Origin: Roseibium album
GTDB lineage: Bacteria > Pseudomonadota > Alphaproteobacteria > Rhizobiales > Stappiaceae
Reading direction: 5' to 3'
Length of the DNA stretch: 64,000 nt
Assembly: GCA_001404055.1 (NCBI GenBank)
Contig: CXTY01000016.1
Coordinates: 124,001-188,000 of the forward strand
Shown here: one piece after another, positions 29,228 through 37,717 of the stretch
Layout of the letters: every line of letters starts with the position of its first letter
Position numbering within the stretch: the first letter of the stretch is position 1
Made by a program: the position numbers and the translations under genes
Notes under the pieces: generated by a model
Seen by the model: only the letters and a program-made list of their open reading frames with translations
The model's database searches: none
What the model was told of the DNA's origin: nothing

Positions 29228-30742
29228 ATGACTTTCACGCCTCACGGCAAACATCTCATTGCCGGCCAGTGGATTGCCACAAAGACGACGTTTCAATCCG
29301 AGCCTGCCCATGGATTGGCGCATGATTATTCCGTTGGCACTCCAGAACTTGTCGACCAGGCATGCAGAGCCGCCGAAGAAGCTTTCTGGACTTACGGATA
29401 CTCTTCACGTGAAGATAGGGCGAAATTCCTGAACGCCATCGCTGACGAGATCGAAGCGCGCGCTGAGGCGATCACACAGGTCGGCAGCGAGGAAACCGGT
29501 CTTCCCGAGGCCCGCCTTCAGGGCGAGCGCGGACGCACGATGGGCCAACTACGTCTGTTCGCCGAACATATCCTCAAGGGCGATTATCTCGACCGCCGTC
29601 ACGATGCAGCCCTGCCTGACCGTCAGCCGCTGCCACGGCCTGATATCCGATTGATGCAGCGCCCCGTGGGCCCGGTTGCGGTCTTTGGCGCGTCGAATTT
29701 TCCCTTGGCATTCTCGGTGGCAGGAGGCGACACCGCCTCCGCGCTCGCCGCCGGCTGTCCGGTTGTGGTCAAAGGCCACTCCGCGCACCCCGGCACGGGA
29801 GAAATCGTCGCCGAAGCTATTGATGCGGCCATAAAGTCATGCGGCGTTCATCCGGGCGTCTTTTCGCTCATCCAGGGCGGTAGGCGCGACGTCGGCCAAA
29901 GCCTTGTCCAGCACCCCTTAATCAATGCGGTGGGTTTCACCGGTTCGCTGGCTGGCGGTCGCGCACTCTTTGATCTTTGTGCGCAACGCTCCGAACCAAT
30001 CCCATTCTTCGGCGAGCTTGGCTCGGTGAACCCGATGTTCTTTCTCCCGGTCGCAATGGCCACACGCGGGGCCCAGATAGCTGAGGGTTGGGCAGCATCA
30101 TTGACGATGGGCGCCGGTCAATTTTGCACCAATCCAGGCGTCAGCGTGATCATCGACGGACCAGGCACCGAGGCTTTCATGGAAGCAGCAACCAAAGCCC
30201 TGGCGCTCATCGGCGCGCAAACCATGCTCACTGACGGGATTGCAGGCGCCTACCGGTCTGGCCGAGAGCGTATCAAAAGCACAGCGGGCGTGCAGGAACT
30301 GCTGACATCCTCTTGTGACATGCGCAACGCAACGCCTTACCTCTTTTCAACGACGGGTAAGAGGTGGCTCGAAAATGAGGCACTCGGAGAAGAAGTTTTT
30401 GGTCCGCTCGGACTGATCGTACACGTAGAGAACAAGGAAGAAATGCTTTCAGTTGCAAGGTCTCTAACGGGCCAGTTGACGACTACAATCCACATGGACG
30501 ACGCCGACGCTAGTTTTGCCCAGGCGCTGCTACCAATCCTCGAACGCAAGGCTGGTCGCCTTCTCGCAAATGGCTTCCCGACAGGCGTGGAAGTCTGCGA
30601 CAGCATGGTTCATGGCGGACCTTACCCTGCCTCCACCAACTTTGGCGCTACGTCTGTTGGCACCATGGCCATTCGGCGCTTCCTGCGCCCTGTGAGCTAC
30701 CAAAACATTCCGCACAATGTTTTGCCACAAGATTTGCTTTAG
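29228..30742 (+). CDS. Aldehyde dehydrogenase, 2-oxoglutarate-semialdehyde type
   Basis: NAD(P)-dependent oxidation of an aldehyde, most likely 2-oxoglutarate semialdehyde to 2-oxoglutarate, the last step of non-phosphorylative sugar-acid breakdown. It has 504 residues. The cofactor loop GASNFPLAFSVAGGDTASAL with AGCPVVVKGHSAHPGT is distinctive for this subfamily; general aldehyde dehydrogenases carry a different one. The catalytic Cys lies in GAGQFCTNPG and the general base Glu in FFGELGSVNP. It is the last gene of the operon; no clear terminator follows. Confidence 0.88.
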   Translation: MTFTPHGKHLIAGQWIATKTTFQSEPAHGLAHDYSVGTPELVDQACRAAEEAFWTYGYSSREDRAKFLNAIADEIEARAEAITQVGSEETGLPEARLQGERGRTMGQLRLFAEHILKGDYLDRRHDAALPDRQPLPRPDIRLMQRPVGPVAVFGASNFPLAFSVAGGDTASALAAGCPVVVKGHSAHPGTGEIVAEAIDAAIKSCGVHPGVFSLIQGGRRDVGQSLVQHPLINAVGFTGSLAGGRALFDLCAQRSEPIPFFGELGSVNPMFFLPVAMATRGAQIAEGWAASLTMGAGQFCTNPGVSVIIDGPGTEAFMEAATKALALIGAQTMLTDGIAGAYRSGRERIKSTAGVQELLTSSCDMRNATPYLFSTTGKRWLENEALGEEVFGPLGLIVHVENKEEMLSVARSLTGQLTTTIHMDDADASFAQALLPILERKAGRLLANGFPTGVEVCDSMVHGGPYPASTNFGATSVGTMAIRRFLRPVSYQNIPHNVLPQDLL

Positions 30743-30802
30743 AGAATAACCAAATCGCGGGGCAGCAGAGTTTCCATTGGCGACTCGAACTCCCGGATCG
30801 GA

Positions 30803-32416
30803 TCAATCCTCTTCAGCTTCGATTCCGGATTTGTCATCCAGAGAGACGAGCGGACTTTGCGACGTGATGACATTGAGATGCAAACGAATGCGCCACAAAT
30901 GATAGGTCACTCTATAAAGCCATCTGAGCGCATCCAGCCTGATCCAGACAGTTTCGACAGAAACCTTGTCCGACGCGACCTCCATCATGAGCGCATCACG
31001 TCGAATTTGGCGTTGGTTTCGAATGAGAATATGAAGCCGTTGCAACTGACGTTCACACGCAGCTGTATTTGTTGGAGTGGTGTGATTCTTCGTCACCGCC
31101 TCAAGGATGGCGGCTAGACGTTTCAATCGGTGATCCTGTGAAAGTTCTCTGATCCGCGCGGTCTGATCGCACCGGTAGAGCAACCTACCCAGGTGATCCA
31201 GAACATGAAACATACCCTTCATCTGGTTCAACAGGTTCGCGTCTTCCTTTGGAACATCAATTCGGTCGAGAAAGTCCCTTGTCTCCAAAATAGCAGCTTG
31301 CAGTGTCTCTCTGCTATGGTCCTCAGCAGCCTCGACAGACACACCGAGTTTGTTACGAAGGTGATCGACAACTGCACTGGAGAGATTGCTGACGGTTTTC
31401 CAGGCCAGTAACACCGCTGCATTTGGATCGCGCAAAACCATCGCATCCAATGATCTGGTTAGCGTTGAACCTTTTTCGGGAACAATATTTTCGATCAATC
31501 TGGCGAACGGTCGAGCGAATGGCAAAATCAGAACAACCCCCAGAAAATTGAAGAAACTGTGAAATGCAACAAGCGCAATTTGCGCGTTTCCGGTTCCCAC
31601 CCACGGGGCGACGAAGGCGCTAAACGGCGTAAGAAGAAAGAAAGCCATTCCACCTGTCATGAAGTTGTAGATCACATGAGCGTAGCCTGTCCTTTTAGCC
31701 ATGGTTCCACCGCCAAGTGTCGCCAAGGCGGCGGTAAACGTGGTCCCGACGTCCATGCCAATCACCAGAGATGCGGCTTGGGGAAAATTTATTGCGCCTG
31801 CCCCAAGAGCCGCGAGCGCCGTTACCACCCCTGCACTGGATGATTGCGTCACCAGTGTAATTAACACCCCGGCAAACACGAGCTGCAGCCTGCCGACTAT
31901 TGTATCGGGTGGAAAATCAACGGGTGTAACGACACCGCTAAAGGCATCAAGTCCGTCTTTCATGCTCTCAATGCCGATGAAAATAAGACAAAACCCTGCA
32001 ATGGCCTGACCTGCATGTGCGAGATTTCCCCGAACTGTCAGCCTCAAAACCGCCCCAACAAAGACGAAGGGTAACGCGACCTGGCCCAAATCAAGCTTGA
32101 AGCCAAGGACCGCAACAATCCAACCGGTCAGGGTAGTGCCGACGTTTGCGCCGAAGATAATTCCAAGTGCCTGAGGAAAAGTGAGTAAACTTGAGGCGAC
32201 AAACCCCACCGCAGCGACAGTTGTCGCGCTGGACGACTGAATGACGGCTGTTGTCAGCGCGCCCGTTGCTGCTCCTGACACAGGTGTTGAAGTAAAACCT
32301 GCCAGCACCCGACGCATTCGGCGACCAGCGATCGCCTTCAACCCATCGGTCAATAACAGCATGCCGATCAGGAACAATCCGACACCGCCAAGAGCAGACA
32401 AAAAACTAAAAGTCAT
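30803..32416 (-). CDS. Na+/phosphate cotransporter family protein (NptA/PNaS) with PhoU-like tail
   Basis: Membrane protein of 537 residues. The two inverted repeat signatures of the family are present: TTAVIQSSSATTVAAVGF (about 55-72) and ITLVTQSSSAGVVTALAAL (about 190-208). About eight to ten hydrophobic segments fill residues 1-310; the rest is a cytoplasmic helical domain resembling PhoU. ATG 32416 is used; the frame could also open at TTG two codons earlier. The substrate is inferred from the family only. Confidence 0.87.
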   Translation of the reverse strand: MTFSFLSALGGVGLFLIGMLLLTDGLKAIAGRRMRRVLAGFTSTPVSGAATGALTTAVIQSSSATTVAAVGFVASSLLTFPQALGIIFGANVGTTLTGWIVAVLGFKLDLGQVALPFVFVGAVLRLTVRGNLAHAGQAIAGFCLIFIGIESMKDGLDAFSGVVTPVDFPPDTIVGRLQLVFAGVLITLVTQSSSAGVVTALAALGAGAINFPQAASLVIGMDVGTTFTAALATLGGGTMAKRTGYAHVIYNFMTGGMAFFLLTPFSAFVAPWVGTGNAQIALVAFHSFFNFLGVVLILPFARPFARLIENIVPEKGSTLTRSLDAMVLRDPNAAVLLAWKTVSNLSSAVVDHLRNKLGVSVEAAEDHSRETLQAAILETRDFLDRIDVPKEDANLLNQMKGMFHVLDHLGRLLYRCDQTARIRELSQDHRLKRLAAILEAVTKNHTTPTNTAACERQLQRLHILIRNQRQIRRDALMMEVASDKVSVETVWIRLDALRWLYRVTYHLWRIRLHLNVITSQSPLVSLDDKSGIEAEED

Positions 32417-32461
32417 AGCCAAAGGCTATCTGATCAAACAAGCACCAGCAAATTGGGACGA

Positions 32462-32947
32462 TTACAGGGTGTCTAAGCGAAACTTCAAAAATTTCGCACC
32501 TTCATAGTCTATTTCACTGACAAATATCGCGCCTATCCTTTTGAGCGCGCCGAGGTTTTTGCGAGAAGGCGGCAAGAGGAAAGTGACGAATGGAATTCGC
32601 TCATCCGTAACCGCAAAATCGATTGCCTTTTTCGATATGCGAGCGCCAATTCCAAAGCGGTCCGGCTTTAGCACCAGACCGTAATCCCATTCATCGCCCT
32701 CTTTCTGGAAGCCACCCCAGCCAACATAATCGCCATTACACAGAATTGCCCAGTGCCCGAGCCCGTCACGTCGCCAGCACTCTTCCTTGGCAGCAACAAA
32801 CCTGGAAACGGCTTCCTGGTCCCATTGAAAGGTCAGCAGCGGCATGTGTTCTGCCACGCGCGGGTCAGACATATGCGTTGTTAGTTCATCCGGTGAAATT
32901 TCCGGCAACCGAACAAATGTGATTTCAGATTTCGGCGAAATGCCCAT
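32462..32947 (-). CDS. GNAT-family N-acetyltransferase
   Basis: 161 residues from ATG 32947 (MGISPKSEITFVRLPE); the frame extends 28 codons upstream without similarity. The GNAT fold is suggested by LGHWAILCNGDYVGWGGFQ (beta strands 2-4) and the acetyl-CoA loop region KPDRFGIGARISKKAIDFA, followed by the usual PPSRKNLGALKRIGA helix-strand. It fits the branch acting on small molecules or protein N termini; the substrate is unknown. Confidence 0.75.
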   Translation of the reverse strand: MGISPKSEITFVRLPEISPDELTTHMSDPRVAEHMPLLTFQWDQEAVSRFVAAKEECWRRDGLGHWAILCNGDYVGWGGFQKEGDEWDYGLVLKPDRFGIGARISKKAIDFAVTDERIPFVTFLLPPSRKNLGALKRIGAIFVSEIDYEGAKFLKFRLDTL

Positions 32948-33323
32948 GTATGTGTTTGCCCTGCAGTTGTTTACCCGGCGAGATGCACGAGATTGCCTTT
33001 GACAATCAAGAGGTCGGCGAAACAAAGGCAATCACGATATGGTGGGTCTGCATGAGTGTCGTTTGTTTTACTCCGGCCCAAGCCAGATCGACCCAATTAG
33101 GTCAATCAGCTTTAAGGCTGGTCAACATCATCGACACGCCGGGGGGGGCCTACCAGTAACTTCATTCTTTCGTTAAATAATTAACCTTGATTGGAAGACA
33201 TATTGAAGATGTGACATACATCACTGCATCGACAATGCGTATAAACTCATAATTTCCGTAACGTTAAATGAATTCTGTATGGTTTTTATATATTGCGTAC
33301 AGAATGTTACAGGAAACGACATC
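32948..33323. other. AT-rich gene-free stretch before the HExxH gene
   Basis: About 375 bases. From about 33170 on it is strongly AT-rich compared with its neighbours, which can mark acquired DNA or a promoter. It contains the inverted repeat at 33272-33305 and a G8 run near 33143. Confidence 0.45.
33272..33305 (+). promoter_or_regulatory. Inverted repeat upstream of the HExxH gene
   Basis: ATTCTGTA (33272-33279) and TACAGAAT (33298-33305) are perfect complements 18 bases apart, ending 18 bases before the start codon. It could be an operator half-site pair or an mRNA hairpin occluding the ribosome-binding region (AGGAAA at 33310). Confidence 0.45.
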
Positions 33324-33794
33324 ATGAGTATTCAAATCAATATTGGCGACCACGTTAGTCCGAAGGTTGGTTACGTCACTGTTCCTGCAAATCATCGCGC
33401 GATGTTCCGCTGGTCACGAACAAGAGCAAAGTCAATTGCCCGCAACATTGCGACCGCAAACACATATTTTACCAGCCTGCCTGGCGGGCGGACACTGACC
33501 GCTTTGCTTGGCGATAATACGATCTGGATCAACTACAACGCCACATTCGGATACTATGGAGAGACCAATTTCGTCGGTGGAAAGGAAATTGCCATCGGCA
33601 ACAAGGCCATCCGTATTGGTAGATGGACCGTTTTGGCCACAATTATCCATGAACTTGCCCATGTGAACGGTGCAACGGGCGCTGGACACGACGCTGAACA
33701 AGCCATTTTGGAATGTGGTCTCGGGTCTGCTGCTGAGCGACGAACTGGTGTTGACGATCCAAGAACACCCTATGATCCCAGTATTACCGGTTAA
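33324..33794 (+). CDS. Small putative zinc metallopeptidase (HExxH), unknown family
   Basis: 156 residues from ATG 33324 (MSIQINIGDHVSPKV), with AGGAAA 8 bases upstream. HELAH at H109-H113 is a zinc-site motif, and HDAE follows (H122, E125), offering a third His or Glu ligand: HELAHVNGATGAGHDAE. A hydrophobic helix start (TVLATII) precedes HELAH, as in true zincins. No signal peptide or membrane segment is present; the N-terminal 100 residues match no family I know. It could be a protease, an effector or toxin domain, or a catalytically idle relative. The next gene, 56 bases on, encodes a secreted TIMP-like protein. Confidence 0.62.
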   Translation: MSIQINIGDHVSPKVGYVTVPANHRAMFRWSRTRAKSIARNIATANTYFTSLPGGRTLTALLGDNTIWINYNATFGYYGETNFVGGKEIAIGNKAIRIGRWTVLATIIHELAHVNGATGAGHDAEQAILECGLGSAAERRTGVDDPRTPYDPSITG

Positions 33795-33850
33795 GTAGGA
33801 TTGGAAATGGATCTGGTTCCTTCAAGATGGCTGGGGCCCGGGAGATGATG

Positions 33851-34270
33851 ATGAAACACGCAATTTTCACCACAGTCGCTGGTCTGGTGGCTCTTGCAGC
33901 CACCGCAGGCCAAGCGCAGGCTTGCCGTTGCAAGCAACCTGAAAACGCAATGGTCGCTTACTCCGAAGCTGACCTGGTGGTCTTTGGGAAAGTCGAAGAA
34001 ATTTCCGGAGACCTGGCAACAAACCAGGGACAAACGGTTCTGTTTCTTTCTGAAGCGACGTGGAAACACCCTCCTGGAAAAACGCTTCAAATCAATAATC
34101 GATCCACTTGCGCGGTCGATCTTGAAGTCGGTCAAAACTATCTGTTGTTCTTGCGCAAGCGGCCTGGAAAGATCGGTTTCATGGCCAACAAATGCTATGG
34201 AAATCTTGCTGGTGAGGCTGCCAAGAAAACTGCCAAACAACTGCCAAATGTTCAACAGGTCAATGATTAG
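33851..34270 (+). CDS. Secreted TIMP/netrin-like protein
   Basis: 139 residues. Of three consecutive ATGs, 33851 lies 6 bases after GGAG and is preferred. The signal peptide (MKHAIFTTVAGLVALAATAG) ends AQA before Cys 25, so signal peptidase I would leave Cys as residue 1; Gln at -2 argues against a lipoprotein. The mature start C-R-C followed by ...PENAMVAYSEADLVVFGKV fits the animal TIMP pattern of C-x-C, a Pro, then A-(F/Y)-x-x-(A/S)-D-(L/V)-V and Lys. STCAVDLEVGQNYLLFLRK resembles the later OB-fold strand of netrin-like domains. Four cysteines (25, 27, 87, 115) could form two disulfides. It is probably co-transcribed with the HExxH gene. A metalloprotease-inhibitor role is inference. Confidence 0.68.
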   Translation: MKHAIFTTVAGLVALAATAGQAQACRCKQPENAMVAYSEADLVVFGKVEEISGDLATNQGQTVLFLSEATWKHPPGKTLQINNRSTCAVDLEVGQNYLLFLRKRPGKIGFMANKCYGNLAGEAAKKTAKQLPNVQQVND

Positions 34271-34451
34271 AACCGTTTCAGACCTCTGAGCTTACAGTCT
34301 TGGTGGCGACAATGGCCAATACTCCAATCCAAGCGAATTCCTCTTCGCAAATTTGCGTCTTGCGTCCTCTTTACAATTTCATCTCGGCAAGCCCGCCACA
34401 GTCACCTATATATGTTTTCGATAGGTACCCGATCCACAGCCAAGACCTCAG

Positions 34452-35933
34452 ATGACCGCAAAACCACCGCTCTTTCAATTTGATAATTCTTACGCTCGCG
34501 AAATGTCCGGTTTCTTTGTCGCCTGGGAGGGCGCGAAGGTTCCTTCACCAGATCTCGTCCTATTCAACCGCTCCCTTGCAGAAGACCTTGGTCTTGATCC
34601 AAGTGCGCTCGAAACCCGGGAAGGTGCCGCAATTTTTGCTGGAGTAACGCCACCCGATGGTGCGTCTCCCCTCGCCCAGGTTTACGCAGGTCATCAGTTT
34701 GGTGGGTTCTCACCTCAGCTGGGCGACGGCCGCGCCCTCCTGATCGGAGAAGTAATCGACAAACTGGGACACCGCCGGGACATTCAGCTGAAGGGCTCCG
34801 GTCCCACCCCCTTTTCGCGCGGAGGCGATGGCAAGGCCGTTATCGGTCCGGTTCTACGTGAATACGTGATTGGCGAAGCCATGCACGCGCTCGGCATTCC
34901 AACCACGCGTGCTCTTGCGGCAGTCACCACCGGTGAAAACATATTTCGCGAAGGACCCAAACCTGGTGCTGTTCTGGCACGGGTTGCCTCCAGTCATCTC
35001 AGGGTCGGGACTTTCCAGTTTTTTGCAGCCCGTAGCGACACTGAAAAAGTTCGCCAGCTCGCCGATTACGCTATCGCGCGTCATGACCCGGACCTGGCTC
35101 AGGAAAGCGATCGTTACATCAAATTCTTCGCTCGAGTATTGGAACGTCAGGCTGCGCTTGTCGCCAACTGGGTTCTTGTTGGATTTGTCCATGGTGTGAT
35201 GAATACGGACAACACCACGATTTCCGGCGAAACCATCGACTACGGCCCCTGTGCCTTTATCGATGCTTACGACCCTGCGGCGGTTTTCAGTTCCATCGAT
35301 CACGGCGGCCGGTATGCGTTTGGGCGCCAGCCGATGATTGCGCAATGGAACCTTGCGCGGCTGGCGGAAACCCTGCTTGCGTTGATCTGTCCGGGCGACC
35401 TCGACAAGGCGGTTGAGCTGGTCAGCACCGAACTCGGCCATTTCCCGGACTTCTACCGGAAACACTGGTTGGTGGGTATGCGTGCAAAACTTGGCCTTCA
35501 AACCGAAGATGAAAACGACCAGGCATTCTTCGAGGTGCTGCTGACAACCATGCACGAGCAGAAGGTTGATTACACCCTGCTGTTCCGACACCTCGGCGAA
35601 GCAGCATCGGGAAATGCCGACAAAGCCCGCGCCCTCTTCAACGAAACCAAGGCTTTCGATGATTGGTCGCTGCAATGGCAGAACCGGTTGGCCAAGGAAG
35701 GTGCCAACGCTGCCCTGGTCAAAGCAGACATGGATCGTGTGAACCCCATCTACATTCCCCGCAACCACAAGGTCGAAGAAGCGCTGACAGCGGCAGAGGT
35801 CGGAGATTACATGCCAACCAAGCGCCTTCTGGAAGTGTTAAGTTCGCCCTTTGAAGAGCGGGTAGGTCTTGAGGACTATGCCGGTCCCGCTCCTGCCGAC
35901 CTCGGGCCCTACAGAACCTTTTGCGGTACCTAG
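34452..35933 (+). CDS. selO: Protein adenylyltransferase SelO (YdiU/UPF0061)
   Basis: Pseudokinase-fold enzyme that transfers AMP from ATP to Ser/Thr/Tyr of target proteins, linked to redox stress in E. coli. 493 residues, the normal length. Conserved parts: YAGHQFGGFSPQLGDGRA, DIQLKGSGPTPFSRGGDGKAV (nucleotide-binding Lys), LREYVIGEAMHALGIPTTRAL and HGVMNTDNTTISGETIDYGP (catalytic Asn/Asp). It ends TFCGT with a Cys near the end, where eukaryotic SelO has selenocysteine. Single gene; 180 bases of upstream DNA hold its promoter. Confidence 0.94.
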   Translation: MTAKPPLFQFDNSYAREMSGFFVAWEGAKVPSPDLVLFNRSLAEDLGLDPSALETREGAAIFAGVTPPDGASPLAQVYAGHQFGGFSPQLGDGRALLIGEVIDKLGHRRDIQLKGSGPTPFSRGGDGKAVIGPVLREYVIGEAMHALGIPTTRALAAVTTGENIFREGPKPGAVLARVASSHLRVGTFQFFAARSDTEKVRQLADYAIARHDPDLAQESDRYIKFFARVLERQAALVANWVLVGFVHGVMNTDNTTISGETIDYGPCAFIDAYDPAAVFSSIDHGGRYAFGRQPMIAQWNLARLAETLLALICPGDLDKAVELVSTELGHFPDFYRKHWLVGMRAKLGLQTEDENDQAFFEVLLTTMHEQKVDYTLLFRHLGEAASGNADKARALFNETKAFDDWSLQWQNRLAKEGANAALVKADMDRVNPIYIPRNHKVEEALTAAEVGDYMPTKRLLEVLSSPFEERVGLEDYAGPAPADLGPYRTFCGT

Positions 35934-35961
35934 TGGGAATGGTCTCATCAAATTTTTAACT

Positions 35962-36552
35962 TCAATTTCGAACCAACTGTTCCACTAGAAAATCCATTTC
36001 CTGTTCCAGCGTCTCCCCTGAGAGGCTTACAAAACGTCCCTCTAGGCTAATCGCCACAAGCCCGTGAACGGCGGCAAAGCACGTGCGTGTGCGTATGGTC
36101 AGTGTTTCTTCGTTCATGTCAGGGTTCAGAACTTTGAGAGGCGCGGCAATAAAGCCGAGCAACGCAATGTTCTCCTGAATGTGCCAGTCAGGCACCGGTT
36201 TTCCCTCAGGCAAGAAATGACCGAACAGGGTCGTCCAGAGGAGCCGGTTGTTGTTGGCGAAATTCAGATAGGTCTGTGCCAGGACTTTCAGAGCCGCAAC
36301 GGGATCCTCGATGCCTTGCGTCGCCTCCGCCATCGCAGTCTTTATCCGGCCAAGCGTCACTGAATTGACCGCGAGCAGCAACGCATCCTGATCCGTGTAG
36401 TGCTTGTAAACGGAACCGACTGAGTACCCTGCTTCGGCGGCAATCTTGCGGATGTTTACCGCTTCCAGCCCTCCCGCCTCCACTGCAGCAATGGCAGCTT
36501 CCAATACGCGCCTTTGTGTTTCTTCACTCTTTGCCTTTTGCAGTGCCGTCAT
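35962..36552 (-). CDS. TetR-family repressor of the pspA-like/yiaA-like/aas operon
   Basis: 196 residues. The N-terminal helix-turn-helix is clear: RRVLEAAIAAVEAGGLEAVNIRKIAAEAGYSVGSVYKHY, cited for IRKIAAEAGYSVGSVYKHYTDQDALL in part, then an all-helical ligand-binding domain. Divergent from the membrane-stress-like operon across 112 bases containing two matching palindromes, so it very probably controls both itself and that operon. The inducer is unknown; given the fatty-acid enzymes it could be an acyl-CoA or fatty acid. Confidence 0.9.
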   Translation of the reverse strand: MTALQKAKSEETQRRVLEAAIAAVEAGGLEAVNIRKIAAEAGYSVGSVYKHYTDQDALLLAVNSVTLGRIKTAMAEATQGIEDPVAALKVLAQTYLNFANNNRLLWTTLFGHFLPEGKPVPDWHIQENIALLGFIAAPLKVLNPDMNEETLTIRTRTCFAAVHGLVAISLEGRFVSLSGETLEQEMDFLVEQLVRN

Positions 36553-36574
36553 CTTGATCGCCTTAACCTTAAAA

Positions 36575-36589
36575 GTGAACTCAGTTCAT
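36575..36589. promoter_or_regulatory. TetR operator 1
   Basis: GTGAAC-TCA-GTTCAT: half-sites TGAAC and GTTCA separated by three bases, 23 bases before the tetR start. Same half-sites and spacing as the second operator. Confidence 0.75.
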
Positions 36590-36631
36590 TTTTTTCTTGA
36601 CCTAGCGCGTTTCCTGTGGCTTTGTCAATAG

Positions 36632-36646
36632 GTGAACATCGTTCAC
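36632..36646. promoter_or_regulatory. TetR operator 2
   Basis: GTGAAC-ATC-GTTCAC is a perfect inverted repeat 19 bases before the pspA-like start, 57 bases centre-to-centre from operator 1. The pair is the evidence for autoregulation and repression of the divergent operon. Confidence 0.8.
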
Positions 36647-36664
36647 TTTTATATTGGAGGCAAA

Positions 36665-37363
36665 ATGTTCGAGCCGTTCATTACCCAATTGAAGACGCTG
36701 CTATTTGCCAGCGCAACAGATCCCGGAGGCCAGCAATCGCTTGCTGTTCTCAACATCAACCTGCGCAATGCAGCCACTTCTGTCCGGGTTGCGCAGGCTG
36801 CCCTTGCAAGAGCAAAGGCCGAGCAACAACAGGACAGAAAGAGACTGAAGCAAATTGAGGCATCGATTGAGGATCTGGAAAACAGGGCAAGAAACGCCCT
36901 GTTGAAGGGGATCGAATCCCTGGCACTCGAAGCCGCCGAGGCGATCGCTCTCATGGAGGACGAAAAGTCGGCGCTTGAAAATGCTCTGAAGTCCTTTGAT
37001 CAGGACCTGTCCGCCCTCACAGAAACCTTGCATCGGGCTCAAAGCCGCCTGCGCGCGCTCAAACGCGGCGAACGTACTGCGGAAGTCAGGGACCAGATCC
37101 AGAAGGCACAATCACTTGGTGCTGGTGCCGGTCAATCTGCGCTCGCCCAGGCTGAAGACCAGCTGGACGACATCCTGCACCGTCAGGAGCGGGATCAGCT
37201 GGCCGACCAGGAATTCGCGGCACTTTCTTCAGCCGACCAGCCCGCAGCCCTGATCGGAAAGCTAGCGGACGCCGGATGCGGCGAACCAGTTCACAGCCGA
37301 GCGCAGGATGTTCTTGCGCGGATCAAGGCTGATCCCCCCCTCCTCCTCGAAAAGAGCAAATGA
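36665..37363 (+). CDS. PspA/IM30-like coiled-coil protein
   Basis: 232 residues from ATG 36665, 5 bases after GGAGG. Almost wholly helical, with a heptad-like coiled coil over about 40-170 (ARAKAEQQQDRKRLKQIEASIEDLENRA, cited in part). Layout and composition match phage-shock-protein-A relatives, ESCRT-III-fold proteins that coat and mend the inner membrane; the short amphipathic start (MFEPFITQLKTLLFA) would contact the membrane. It lacks the usual psp neighbours (pspF, pspBC) and is instead followed by a YiaA-like protein and a phospholipid-reacylation fusion. Confidence 0.75.
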   Translation: MFEPFITQLKTLLFASATDPGGQQSLAVLNINLRNAATSVRVAQAALARAKAEQQQDRKRLKQIEASIEDLENRARNALLKGIESLALEAAEAIALMEDEKSALENALKSFDQDLSALTETLHRAQSRLRALKRGERTAEVRDQIQKAQSLGAGAGQSALAQAEDQLDDILHRQERDQLADQEFAALSSADQPAALIGKLADAGCGEPVHSRAQDVLARIKADPPLLLEKSK

Positions 37364-37377
37364 GAAAGGAAATTCCC

Positions 37378-37659
37378 ATGCAAGAGACATCAGTCAAACA
37401 CTCCCAGAACTGGACCATTTTCACCATGGCCAGCTTTGCAGTCGCCGCCATAATGATGGCGCTCGGCATCTACAACCTGGAAGCCAGTTTCTCTGCAAAG
37501 GGCTTTTACACGATGGCTGCCATCATGTTGGTTCACACCGCCGTAACGCTTACCAAAACGCTTCGTGACCGGGATGAATCTGAGAAATTCCACAACCGCC
37601 TGGAGGATGCAAAAACCGAAAAGCTGCTGATGGACATCAACAAGCCGGAAGAAGTCTGA
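37378..37659 (+). CDS. YiaA/YiaB-family two-helix inner membrane protein
   Basis: 93 residues from ATG 37378, 6 bases after AAGGAAA. Two hydrophobic helices: about 15-35 (FTMASFAVAAIMMALGIYN) and 43-62 (GFYTMAAIMLVHTAVTLT), then a charged cytoplasmic tail (TLRDRDESEKFHNRLEDA). This is the YiaAB two-helix pattern, function unknown. Fourteen bases separate it from the pspA-like gene, so the two are translated from one message. Confidence 0.82.
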   Translation: MQETSVKHSQNWTIFTMASFAVAAIMMALGIYNLEASFSAKGFYTMAAIMLVHTAVTLTKTLRDRDESEKFHNRLEDAKTEKLLMDINKPEEV

Positions 37660-37678
37660 CCCATTCGAACCAAAAAAG

Positions 37679-37704
37679 TCGGGCGTTCCACGTATGGACG
37701 CCCG
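37679..37704. promoter_or_regulatory. Intercistronic hairpin before the aas-like gene
   Basis: TCGGGCGT-TCCA pairs with TGGA-CGCCCGA around CGTA, with one bulged T, ending just before the AAAGGAGG of the next gene. A U-run is present only when read on the minus strand (CAAAAAAG at 37671-37678), so it is not a plus-strand terminator; it may tune translation or message stability. Confidence 0.5.
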
Positions 37705-37717
37705 AAAGGAGGATCCA

